Assembly (NCBI RefSeq): GCF_000972385.1
Contig: NZ_JXTE01000021.1
Span: forward strand, 1-64,000
DNA length: 64,000 nucleotides
DNA from: Streptomyces sp. WM6386
GTDB taxonomy: Bacteria > Actinomycetota > Actinomycetes > Streptomycetales > Streptomycetaceae
Reading direction: 5' to 3'
Both the position numbers and the translations under genes were made by a program. Of this stretch, positions 51,046 through 58,735 are shown in pieces. The number at the start of each line of letters is the position of its first letter. The first letter of the stretch is position 1. The notes beneath the pieces are model-generated. The model was not told the origin of the DNA. It was given only the letters and a program-made list of their open reading frames with translations, and did not search any database.

Positions 51046-51095
51046 CGGCCCGCCATCCCACCCAGTGTGGTGTCGGACCAGCGTGTGAGCGAAAC

Positions 51096-51215
51096 ACGCA
51101 GCCGGCCCAGACCCACGCAGCCGGCCCAGACCAACGCAGTCACCCGACCCGCAAGCTCGCCGGTACGTCCGGCCGGCTCCCCCGCTCAGGCGGTGGAACC
51201 CGAGCTTGCGGGTCG
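51096..51215. repeat. 19-bp tandem repeat and 15-bp inverted repeat
   Basis: ACGCAGCCGGCCCAGACC(C/A) occurs twice head to tail (51096-51114, 51115-51133) plus ACGCAG. Next, CGACCCGCAAGCTCG (51145-51159) and CGAGCTTGCGGGTCG (51201-51215) form a perfect inverted repeat with a 41-base loop. It lies in the untranslated region before the leader peptide at 51290; role unknown. Confidence 0.8.
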
Positions 51216-51289
51216 TCTGCGTTCCTGGAGGATTTTCGGGAGTGATCTGCGACACCCGCGTTTCTTGCGGCGCGCAGTACTCTGACCTC

Positions 51290-51364
51290 ATGCTTTCGCT
51301 CGTTCGACGCCGCCACGTGGACTACGTCCGCGTCACGAGCATGGGCTGTCGACGCTCCATCTGA
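51290..51364 (+). CDS. Actinobacterial putative leader peptide
   Basis: 24 residues, MLSLVRRRHVDYVRVTSMGC-RRSI. The RRRHVDYVRVTS core with a Cys near the end fits the Streptomyces family of putative leader peptides (RRHVDL-RV-S--C). These precede sulfur-related and other genes and are thought to act by cysteine-sensitive attenuation. Stop 80 bp before the oxygenase start at 51444. Confidence 0.65.
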   Translation: MLSLVRRRHVDYVRVTSMGCRRSI

Positions 51365-51443
51365 GCTTCCGGCCCCTTTCTGACGCAGCCACCCGCTGCC
51401 GTTCCCTGCTTTGCTCCCTCTCCTCCTTCTGTGGACGAACTCC

Positions 51444-52472
51444 ATGACGAACGTGTCGACGAACCCGTCGTACCAGCAGCTCCCGATCATCGATCTCTCC
51501 GCCGCCGATCGCGGTCCCCAAGCGCGTGCGCTGCTCCGTGCCCAGTTGCACAGTGCCGCCCATGACGTGGGGTTCTTCCAGCTCGTCGGCCATGGGGTCG
51601 GTCGGGAGGAGGTCAGCTCCCTGCTCTCCGCCATGCGGAAGTTCTTCGCCCTTCCCGAAGCGGAGCGACTCGCCATCGACAACGTCCGCTCGCCGCACTT
51701 CCGCGGGTACACGCGGACCGGGGATGAGCGGACGGGGGGCAGCAGGGACTGGCGGGATCAGCTCGACATCGGGGCCGAGCGGGAGGCTCGGATATTGGGG
51801 GCCGACGAGCCTGCCTACTGGTGGCTCCAGGGGCCCAACCAGTGGCCCGACTCACTGCCCGAGCTGCGGACCGCCGCGCTGGGGTGGGTCGAACGGCTCA
51901 GCTCCGTCGCCGAGCGGCTTCTGCACGAGCTGCTCGCCTCGATCGGGGCGCCCGCCGACTTCTACGACCCGATCTTCGGGGCGCACGCCCATCCGCATCT
52001 GAAGCTCGTGCGCTATCCGGGGAGTGCCGGGGACGGGGCTGATCAGGGGGTCGGTGCCCACAAGGACTACGGGTTCCTGACCCTGCTGCTTCAGGACCAG
52101 GTCGGCGGGCTCCAGGTGCAGCGTGAGGACGGGCGGTTCCACGATGTGCCGCCGCTGGACGGGGCGTTCGTCGTGAATCTTGGTGAGCTGTTGGAGGTGG
52201 CCACCAATGGGTATCTCGTCGCCACCAATCACCGGGTCGTCTCCCCGCCCGGGGCGACCGAGCGGTTCTCCGTCCCGTTCTTCTACAACCCGCGTCTCGA
52301 CGCGCGCGTGGAGCCCCTGACCTTCCCGTACGCCTCGGCCGCGCCCGGTGTCTCCGACGACCCCACCAACCCGCTGTTCGCGGAGTACGGCTACAACGAG
52401 CTCAAGGGCAAGCTGCGGGCGCACCCGCTGGTGGCGGAGCGGCACCACGGCACCTTGCTGACTCCGGCCTAG
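51444..52472 (+). CDS. 2-oxoglutarate/Fe(II) oxygenase, isopenicillin N synthase family
   Basis: 342 residues. N-terminal LPIIDLSAADRG and GFFQLVGHGVGREEVSSLL; iron ligands in GAHKDYGFLTLLLQDQVGGLQV (H-x-D) and LVATNHRVVSPPG (distal His); RFSVPF supplies the Arg/Ser of the RxS motif. A cytosolic oxygenase on a small molecule; substrate not known. ATG 51444 chosen as the first before conserved sequence. The leader peptide at 51290 implies attenuation control. Confidence 0.9.
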   Translation: MTNVSTNPSYQQLPIIDLSAADRGPQARALLRAQLHSAAHDVGFFQLVGHGVGREEVSSLLSAMRKFFALPEAERLAIDNVRSPHFRGYTRTGDERTGGSRDWRDQLDIGAEREARILGADEPAYWWLQGPNQWPDSLPELRTAALGWVERLSSVAERLLHELLASIGAPADFYDPIFGAHAHPHLKLVRYPGSAGDGADQGVGAHKDYGFLTLLLQDQVGGLQVQREDGRFHDVPPLDGAFVVNLGELLEVATNGYLVATNHRVVSPPGATERFSVPFFYNPRLDARVEPLTFPYASAAPGVSDDPTNPLFAEYGYNELKGKLRAHPLVAERHHGTLLTPA

Positions 52473-52484
52473 ATCAACGCCCCA

Positions 52485-52532
52485 AGGGGCGCGAAGAACT
52501 GCGCGATCGGCCACATACGGCCCGCAGTCGCC
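52485..52532 (+). repeat. Dispersed intergenic repeat, copy 5 (diverged)
   Basis: GGGGCGCGAAGAACTGCGCG, then ATCGGCCACATACGGCCCGCAGTCGCC, between convergent genes ending at 52472 and 52554. Confidence 0.75.
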
Positions 52533-52553
52533 CGCGCCCCTCAGGCACCCCTC

Positions 52554-53678
52554 TCAGTGGGCGATGTCCTCGTACCCCAAGACATCCTGCGGGCTGCGCG
52601 AACCCGGCCCCACATACCGCGCGGACGGCCGCACCAGCCGCCCCGTCCGCTTCTGCTCCAGGATGTGCGCCGACCAGCCCGCCGTACGCGCGCACGTGAA
52701 CATCGACGTGAACATGTGGGCCGGCACCTCGGCGAAGTCGAGGACGATGGCCGCCCAGAACTCGACGTTGGTCGCGAGCACCCGGTCGGGACGGCGGGCG
52801 TGCAGCTCGGCCAGGGCCGCCTTCTCCAGCGCCTCGGCGACCTCGAAGCGCGGCGCGCCCAGCTCACGGGCCGTGCGGCGCAGCACGCGCGCGCGGGGGT
52901 CCTCGGCGCGGTAGACGCGGTGGCCGAAGCCCATCAGGCGCTCGCCCTTGTCGAGGGCCTGCTTGACGTACGCGTCGGCGTCCCCGGTGCGCTCGATCTC
53001 CTCGATCATGTGCAGGACGCGGGAGGGGGCGCCGCCGTGCAGCGGGCCGGACATGGCTCCCACGGCGCCCGAGAGGGCGGCGGCGACGTCCGCGCCGGTG
53101 GAGGCGATGACCCGGGCCGTGAACGTGGACGCGTTCATGCCGTGCTCGGCGGCGGACGTCCAGTACGCGTCGACCGCGGCGATGTGCTTGGGGTCGGGTT
53201 CGCCGCGCCAGCGGATCATGAAGCGTTCGACGACGGACTGGGCCTTGTCGATCTCGTGCTGGGGGACCATGGGGCGGCCCTGGCCGCGGGCGGACTGGGC
53301 GACGTACGACAGGGCCATGACGGCCGCCCTCGCGAGGTCGTCGCGGGCCTGCGCCTCGTCGATGTCGAGGAGGGGTTTCAGGCCCCAGACGGGCGCCAGC
53401 ATCGCGAGTGCGGACTGGACGTCCACTCGGATGTCGCCGGAGTGCACGGGGATCGGGAAGGGCTCGGCGGGCGGCAGGCCGGGGCGGAAGGCGCCGTCGA
53501 CGAGCAGGCCCCAGACGTTGCCGAACGAGACGTTGCCGACCAGGTCCTCGATGTCGACGCCCCGGTACCGCAGGGCGCCGCCTTCCTTGTCCGGTTCGGC
53601 GATCTCCGTCTCGAACGCGACGACTCCTTCGAGGCCAGGTACGAAACCGGGGTCAAAGCCGGGGTCGAGGTCGGACAT
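52554..53678 (-). CDS. Citrate synthase-like protein
   Basis: 374 residues. FETEIAEPDKEGGALRYRGVDIEDLVGNVSF is the N-terminal citrate synthase block, with the catalytic histidines in GPLHGGAPSRV and GFGHRVYRAEDPRA. Shorter type II-like 'citrate synthase 2' as found in Streptomyces. Condenses acetyl-CoA with oxaloacetate, or possibly propionyl-CoA (2-methylcitrate). GAGGAG seven bases before ATG 53678. Divergent from pdxH, 251 bp apart. Confidence 0.9.
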   Translation of the reverse strand: MSDLDPGFDPGFVPGLEGVVAFETEIAEPDKEGGALRYRGVDIEDLVGNVSFGNVWGLLVDGAFRPGLPPAEPFPIPVHSGDIRVDVQSALAMLAPVWGLKPLLDIDEAQARDDLARAAVMALSYVAQSARGQGRPMVPQHEIDKAQSVVERFMIRWRGEPDPKHIAAVDAYWTSAAEHGMNASTFTARVIASTGADVAAALSGAVGAMSGPLHGGAPSRVLHMIEEIERTGDADAYVKQALDKGERLMGFGHRVYRAEDPRARVLRRTARELGAPRFEVAEALEKAALAELHARRPDRVLATNVEFWAAIVLDFAEVPAHMFTSMFTCARTAGWSAHILEQKRTGRLVRPSARYVGPGSRSPQDVLGYEDIAH

Positions 53679-53929
53679 CAGGCGGCTCCTCATGATGTGT
53701 GCGACAGGTCCTGTCGGGGGCGGTGTGGGGGCAACTTGCGGAGGGGACGGCTCCGGATGGTCGGTTGGCCCTGTGATGCCCCGTACGGCGGGTGGTCACC
53801 CCACCGCGGCGGCATCTGCACCATATCCCCGAGTGCCACCCTTGGGGAGTCCTTGCGGCACTGAGTGCCACCCTGGTGCGGTGGGCCCCGACCGGCTCTC
53901 CGGCGGATTCCATACGGCAAGATGACGGC

Positions 53930-54616
53930 GTGACCGACGCAGACGCCGTCTCCCGCGAACCCGTTCCCTTCCCCGATCCCGCCGCCATGCGCAAGCAGTA
54001 CCGGGCCGAGGGACTTGCCGAGAGCGATCTCTCCGCCACGCCCGTGGGGCAGTTCGCGCGCTGGTTCAAGCAGGCCGCGACGGAGGCCCAGCTGTTCGAG
54101 CCGAACGCCATGGTGGTCTCCACGGCGGACGCGGAGGGCCGGCCCACCTCTCGTACGGTGCTGCTGAAGCAGTTCGACGAGCAGGGGTTCGTCTTCTACA
54201 CGAACTACGACTCCCGCAAGGCGCGCGACCTCTCCGAGAATCCGTACGTCTCGCTGCTCTTTCCGTGGCATCCGATGGCCCGGCAGGTCGTCGTCACGGG
54301 TGTCGCGCGCCGTACCGGGCGGGACGAGACCGCCGCGTACTTCCGGACCCGCCCGCACGGTTCGCAGCTCGGGGCGTGGGCCAGTGCCCAGTCGTCGGTG
54401 ATCGCCACACGGGCGGACCTGGAGGCGTCGTACGCCGAGCTCGCGGCCCGGTATCCGGAGGGCGAGCAGGTGCCGGTGCCGCCGAACTGGGGTGGTTTCC
54501 GGGTGGCTCCGCAGGCGGTGGAGTTCTGGCAGGGCCGGGAGAACCGGCTGCACGACCGGCTGCGGTATGTGGCGGAGCCGGACGGGAGTTGGCGGGTGGA
54601 GCGGCTCAGTCCCTGA
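53930..54616 (+). CDS. pdxH: Pyridoxamine 5'-phosphate oxidase
   Basis: 228 residues, full-length. Readable blocks: [76 protein letters not shown] (FMN site), [12 protein letters not shown] and [27 protein letters not shown] (PNP C-terminal domain with RLHDR). Oxidises PNP/PMP to PLP. GTG 53930. Its last 11 bases overlap the TetR stop on the other strand. Confidence 0.95.
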   Translation: MTDADAVSREPVPFPDPAAMRKQYRAEGLAESDLSATPVGQFARWFKQAATEAQLFEPNAMVVSTADAEGRPTSRTVLLKQFDEQGFVFYTNYDSRKARDLSENPYVSLLFPWHPMARQVVVTGVARRTGRDETAAYFRTRPHGSQLGAWASAQSSVIATRADLEASYAELAARYPEGEQVPVPPNWGGFRVAPQAVEFWQGRENRLHDRLRYVAEPDGSWRVERLSP

Positions 54617-55214
54617 GGGCGATCTCCACCAGTGCCGTCCATTGGGCGACCACTTTGTCCCGCCGTGTCCCGTCGTCCGTGAGCAGGTTGGCCAGGCCCA
54701 GACCGCGAGCCATGTCCAGCAGGCCCTGGACCGTCTCCCGTACCCCCGGCGCGGACTCGTCCGCGCCCAGCAGCTCGACCGCGATCCGGTGCGTTTCCCT
54801 GCCTACGCGGGCCTCCAGTTCCGTCACGCGCGGGCGGAGTTGCTCCTCGTTGGAGGCGGCGACCCACAGGTGGAGGGCGGCCCGGAACAGCGGACCGGTG
54901 TAGAGGTCGACGAGCGCCGAGACGACCGCTCGCCGGTCGCCGGCCGCGCCTTCGGGGAACAGGGCCCTGAGCGCCGTGGAGCGTTCCTCGGCGACGTACT
55001 CCACCGCCGCCGTGAACAGGTCCTCCCGGGTCGGGAAGTGGTGCTGGGCGGCGCCCCGGGAGACGCCCGCGCGTTCGGCGACCACCGACACCGTGGAGCC
55101 CGCCCAGCCGTGTTCGGCGAGGCAGGACACGGCGGCTTCCAGGAGGCGCTGCCGGGTGGCCCGGCTGCGGTCCTGTTTGGGAGTACGTTCCACACGGTCG
55201 CCGACCGTGCTCAC
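54606..55214 (-). CDS. TetR-family regulator
   Basis: 202 residues. [57 protein letters not shown]; the rest is ligand-domain helices. GTG 55214 overlaps the enoyl-CoA hydratase stop (GTGA), so it is the last gene of the leftward operon and probably autoregulates it in response to an acyl- or aryl-CoA. No operator was identified. Confidence 0.9.
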   Translation of the reverse strand: MSTVGDRVERTPKQDRSRATRQRLLEAAVSCLAEHGWAGSTVSVVAERAGVSRGAAQHHFPTREDLFTAAVEYVAEERSTALRALFPEGAAGDRRAVVSALVDLYTGPLFRAALHLWVAASNEEQLRPRVTELEARVGRETHRIAVELLGADESAPGVRETVQGLLDMARGLGLANLLTDDGTRRDKVVAQWTALVEIALRD

Positions 55215-55945
55215 AGCGCCCATGCGGGGTCCCGTCGTTCCAGAAAGGCCGTGATGCCCTCGCGGGCCTGTGCGGAGGCGAACAGGCGGGCCGAGAGTGC
55301 GGTGAGGTCGGCCGCGTCCCGGTCGAAGGCTTCCAGCACCCTAGCGGTGAGCAGCTGTTTCGTCTCCGCCAGGCCTTCGGGGGCCGCCTTGCGCAGGCCG
55401 TCCAGGATGGGTTCCAGTACGTCGTCCACGGCGTCGCCGGTCGCCGTCAGGAGGCCGATGCGGGCGGCCTCGGCGGCGTCGAAGCGTTCGCCGGTGAGGT
55501 AGTAGCGGGCGAGGGCGCGGGGGTCGGTGCGGGGCAGCAGCGGCAGGGAGATCACCGCAGGGGCCACCCCGATCCGTACCTCCGTGAAGGCGAAGCTCGA
55601 CTCGTTGGCCGCCACCCCGATGTCACAGGCCGCCAGCAGGCCCAGTCCGCCCGCGCGGACGTGGCCGGTGACCCGGGCGAGCACCGGTTTGGGCAGCTCG
55701 ATGATCTGCCGGAGCAGTCCCACCAGGGCATGGGGGTCCGGTGGGTCCTTGAGGTCGGCGCCCGCGCTGAACGCGTTCCCGGTGTGGGTGAGGACGATCG
55801 CGCGGACGTCGCCGTCCTTCCCCCCTTCGGCCAGGGCGGTCGCCAGCTCGCCCACCAGCGCGGCCGACAGGGCGTTGCGGTTGTGCGGTGAGTCGAGGGT
55901 GAGGGTCTCGATTCCCCGCGCGCGTGCGCGGCCGATCAGTGTCAC
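55211..55945 (-). CDS. Enoyl-CoA hydratase/isomerase family protein
   Basis: 244 residues, a short crotonase. TLTLDSPHNRNALS, FSAGADLKDP (oxyanion), VTGHVRAGGLGLLAACDIGVAA (Gly-rich second oxyanion), and TEVRIGVAPAVISLPLLPR. The usual catalytic Glu pair is not obvious. GTG 55945 overlaps the CoA ligase stop. Confidence 0.9.
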   Translation of the reverse strand: MTLIGRARARGIETLTLDSPHNRNALSAALVGELATALAEGGKDGDVRAIVLTHTGNAFSAGADLKDPPDPHALVGLLRQIIELPKPVLARVTGHVRAGGLGLLAACDIGVAANESSFAFTEVRIGVAPAVISLPLLPRTDPRALARYYLTGERFDAAEAARIGLLTATGDAVDDVLEPILDGLRKAAPEGLAETKQLLTARVLEAFDRDAADLTALSARLFASAQAREGITAFLERRDPAWAL

Positions 55946-57510
55946 TGGAGCTCCCTCAGTCGGCGGCGCAGGATCTTCCCGGAGGCGGCCCGCGGTACCC
56001 CGTCGATGAAGGTGACCTGGCGGACGCGTTTGTAGGGGGCGACGCGTTCGGCGACGTACATCATGACCTCTCCTTCGGAGAGGTCGGTGACGGTGGGTCG
56101 GCGGACCACGTACGCGTGCGGGACCTCGTTGCCGTCGTCGTTGTAGACGCCGATGACGGCGGCGTCGGCGATGCCGGGGTGGGTGAGGAGGAGGGCTTCG
56201 AGCTCGGCCGGGGCGACCTGGAAGCCCTTGTACTTGATGAGTTCCTTGACGCGGTCGACGACGAACAGCCAGCCGTCGGCGTCGGCATGGCCGACGTCGC
56301 CGGTGTGCAGCCAGCCGTCGGGGTCGATCATGGCGGCGGTGGCGTCGGGACGGCCCAGGTAGCCCTTCATGACCTGGGGGCCGCGGATGAGGATCTCGCC
56401 GTCCTCGGCGACGCCGACGTCCTTGTCGGGGTCGTCGAGGGAGACGATGCGCATCTCGGTGCCGGCGACGAGGCGGCCGACCGTGCCGGGGGGTGCGTGG
56501 CGCATGGCGGCCAGGGGGACGACGTGGGTGCCGGGCGAGAGTTCCGTCATGCCGTACGCCTGGCCCACGGGCGGCAGGTTCAGGCGCTGCGAGCAGGCCT
56601 CGGCGAGCTTGGCGTCCAGGGGGGCGGCGGCGCTGAGGATGTAGCGCAGCGTCGACAGGTCGTACTGGGTGACCAGCGGGTGCTTGGCGAGGGCCAGGAC
56701 GATGGGCGGGGCGACGTACAGGCCGGTGATGCGGTGGTTCTGGATGGCCGCGAGGAAGGTCTCCAGGTCGAAGCGGGGCAGGACGACGACGGTGGCACCG
56801 TTGCGCAGGGGCCCGTTCATGAGGGCTGTCAGACCGTAGATGTGGAAGAAGGGCAGCACGGCGAGGATGCGGTCGCCGGGGCCTACCGCGAGGGCGGGTG
56901 AGAGCTGCGCGAGGTTGGTGGCCAGCTGGCGGTGGGTGAGCATGACGCCCTTGGGAAGGCCGGTCGTGCCCGAGGAGTACGGCAGTGCCGCCACGTCCTC
57001 CACGGGGTCGATGTCGATGACCGGTTCCGGGGCCGTCGAGCCCAGCATGTCGATGAGCGAGCGGTGTCCGGGGGCGCTGTCGCAGACGAAGATCTCCTCG
57101 ACGCCGCCCGCGAGTTCGGCCGCCCGGCGGGCCGTCTCCAGCAGTGGGGAGACGGTGACGATCCAGCGGGACGCGGAGTCCCGCAGCTGCTTGGCGAACT
57201 CCTCGGGTGTGGCCAGCGGGTGCACGGTGGTGACGGTCGCTCCCGCGCGCGTGGCGGCGTAGAACGCGGTGGGGTACGCGATCGTGTTGGGGCTGTGCAG
57301 CGCGAGCACGTCCCCCTTGGCGACCCCGGCCTCGGCGAGACCGGCGGCTACGCGTCGGTGGAACGCGTCCAGTTGGGCGTACGTGAGGGTGGTGCCGTCC
57401 GTGCCGTCGATCAGTGCGGGGTTCTCCCCGAACTCGGCCGCCCGGCCCAGGACGGCCTCGTGGATGGGGAGTTCGACCGGCGGGACGTCTGCGTACTCGC
57501 TGCGGAACAC
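55942..57510 (-). CDS. 4-coumarate/cinnamate--CoA ligase (ScCCL-like)
   Basis: 522 residues, the size of S. coelicolor ScCCL (SCO4383), to which it reads as the counterpart. P-loop PYSSGTTGLPKGVMLTH, GQAYGMTELSPGTH, HTGDVGHADADGWLFVVDRVKELIKYKGFQVAPAELEALL and catalytic Lys SGKILRR. Activates aryl-propenoates (cinnamate, 4-coumarate) to CoA thioesters. In the operon with acyl-CoA dehydrogenase and hydratase. Confidence 0.9.
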   Translation of the reverse strand: MFRSEYADVPPVELPIHEAVLGRAAEFGENPALIDGTDGTTLTYAQLDAFHRRVAAGLAEAGVAKGDVLALHSPNTIAYPTAFYAATRAGATVTTVHPLATPEEFAKQLRDSASRWIVTVSPLLETARRAAELAGGVEEIFVCDSAPGHRSLIDMLGSTAPEPVIDIDPVEDVAALPYSSGTTGLPKGVMLTHRQLATNLAQLSPALAVGPGDRILAVLPFFHIYGLTALMNGPLRNGATVVVLPRFDLETFLAAIQNHRITGLYVAPPIVLALAKHPLVTQYDLSTLRYILSAAAPLDAKLAEACSQRLNLPPVGQAYGMTELSPGTHVVPLAAMRHAPPGTVGRLVAGTEMRIVSLDDPDKDVGVAEDGEILIRGPQVMKGYLGRPDATAAMIDPDGWLHTGDVGHADADGWLFVVDRVKELIKYKGFQVAPAELEALLLTHPGIADAAVIGVYNDDGNEVPHAYVVRRPTVTDLSEGEVMMYVAERVAPYKRVRQVTFIDGVPRAASGKILRRRLRELQ

Positions 57511-57527
57511 GGTTCCTCCAAGACGGC

Positions 57528-58676
57528 CTAGTACGACTTGGGCAGGCCCAGGGTCTGGTGGGAGACGTAGTTGAGAATCATCTCCCGGCTCACCGGGGCA
57601 ATACGAGCCACGCGCGAGGCCGTTATCAACGAGGCGAGCCCGAATTCCCGGGTGAGGCCGTTTCCGCCGAGGGTGTGCACGGCCTGGTCGACCGCCTTCA
57701 CGCAGGCCTCCCCCGCCGCGTACTTCGCCATGTTGGCGGCCTCGCCCGCGCCGACGTCGTCGCCGGTGTCGTAGAGACGGGCCGCCTTCTGCATCATCAG
57801 GCGGGCCAGTTCGAGGTCGATGTGCGCCTGCGCCAAGGGGTGCGCGATGGCCTGATGGGCGCCGATGGGGGCGTTCCAGACGGTGCGGTCGCGGGCGTAC
57901 TCGATGGCTTTGGCGAGCGCGTACCGGCCCATGCCGATCGCGAAGGCGGCCGTCATGATGCGTTCGGGGTTCAGGCCGGCGAAGAGCTGGAGCAGGCCCG
58001 CGTCCTCGTCTCCGACGAGTGCGTCGGCGGGGAGGCGTACGTCGTCGAGGGTCAGCTCGAACTGCTTCTCCACGGCGTGGAGTTCCATGTCGATCTGGTG
58101 GCGGGTGAAGCCTTCCGCGTCCCGGGGGACGATGAAGAGGCAGGGCTTGAGGCTGCCGGTGCGGCCCTCTCTATGGGACACGGTTTCGGCGCGGCCGACT
58201 ATGAGGGTGGCGTCGGCTATGTCGACGCCGGAGATGAAGACCTTGCGGCCGGTGAGGAGCCAGTCGGTGCCGTCTTTGCGGGCCGTGGTGGTGATGCGGT
58301 GGCTGTTGGAGCCGGCGTCGGGTTCGGTGATGCCGAAGGCCATGGTGCGGGTGCCGTCCGCGAGGGCGGGGAGCCACTCGCTCTTCTGGGCGTCGGTTCC
58401 GAAGCGGGCGATGACTGTGCCGCAGATGGCCGGGGAGACGACCATCATGAGGAGGGGGCATCCTGCGGCGCCCAACTCCTCCAGGACTATGGAGAGTTCG
58501 GAGATGCCGCCGCCCCCACCGCCGTATGCCTCCGGCAGGTTGACGCCGAGATAGCCGAGCTTGGCTGCTTCGGACCAGAGGTCTTCTCGGTTGTAGGTGC
58601 GGCCGTGGCGTTTGCCGAGGGCGGCTACGGCTTTGCGGAGGGCCGTGTGTTCTTCGGATTCGATCGTGGGTGGCAT
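57528..58676 (-). CDS. Acyl-CoA dehydrogenase
   Basis: 382 residues. GYLGVNLPEAYGGGGGGISELSIVLEELGAAG, FGITEPDAGSNSHRITTTARKDG, VFISGVDIADATLIVGRA, and C-terminal LGGNGLTREFGLASLITASRVARIAPVSREMILNYVSHQTLGLP. Lacks a clear Glu in the classic C-terminal site (RIAPVS in place of YEGTS). GGAAGGAG seven to eight bases before ATG 58676. Oxidation step of the operon. Confidence 0.9.
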   Translation of the reverse strand: MPPTIESEEHTALRKAVAALGKRHGRTYNREDLWSEAAKLGYLGVNLPEAYGGGGGGISELSIVLEELGAAGCPLLMMVVSPAICGTVIARFGTDAQKSEWLPALADGTRTMAFGITEPDAGSNSHRITTTARKDGTDWLLTGRKVFISGVDIADATLIVGRAETVSHREGRTGSLKPCLFIVPRDAEGFTRHQIDMELHAVEKQFELTLDDVRLPADALVGDEDAGLLQLFAGLNPERIMTAAFAIGMGRYALAKAIEYARDRTVWNAPIGAHQAIAHPLAQAHIDLELARLMMQKAARLYDTGDDVGAGEAANMAKYAAGEACVKAVDQAVHTLGGNGLTREFGLASLITASRVARIAPVSREMILNYVSHQTLGLPKSY

Positions 58677-58691
58677 GGGACTCCTTCCGGG

Positions 58692-58735
58692 TGCGGGTGG
58701 TCCGTGGCTGGTCGCGCAGTTCCCCGCGCCCCTTT
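58692..58735 (-). repeat. Dispersed intergenic repeat, copy 6
   Basis: On the minus strand: GGGGCGCGGGGAACTGCGCG, ACCAGCCACGGACCACCCGCA. Lies between the biotin carboxylase and acyl-CoA dehydrogenase genes, inside the operon. Confidence 0.8.
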
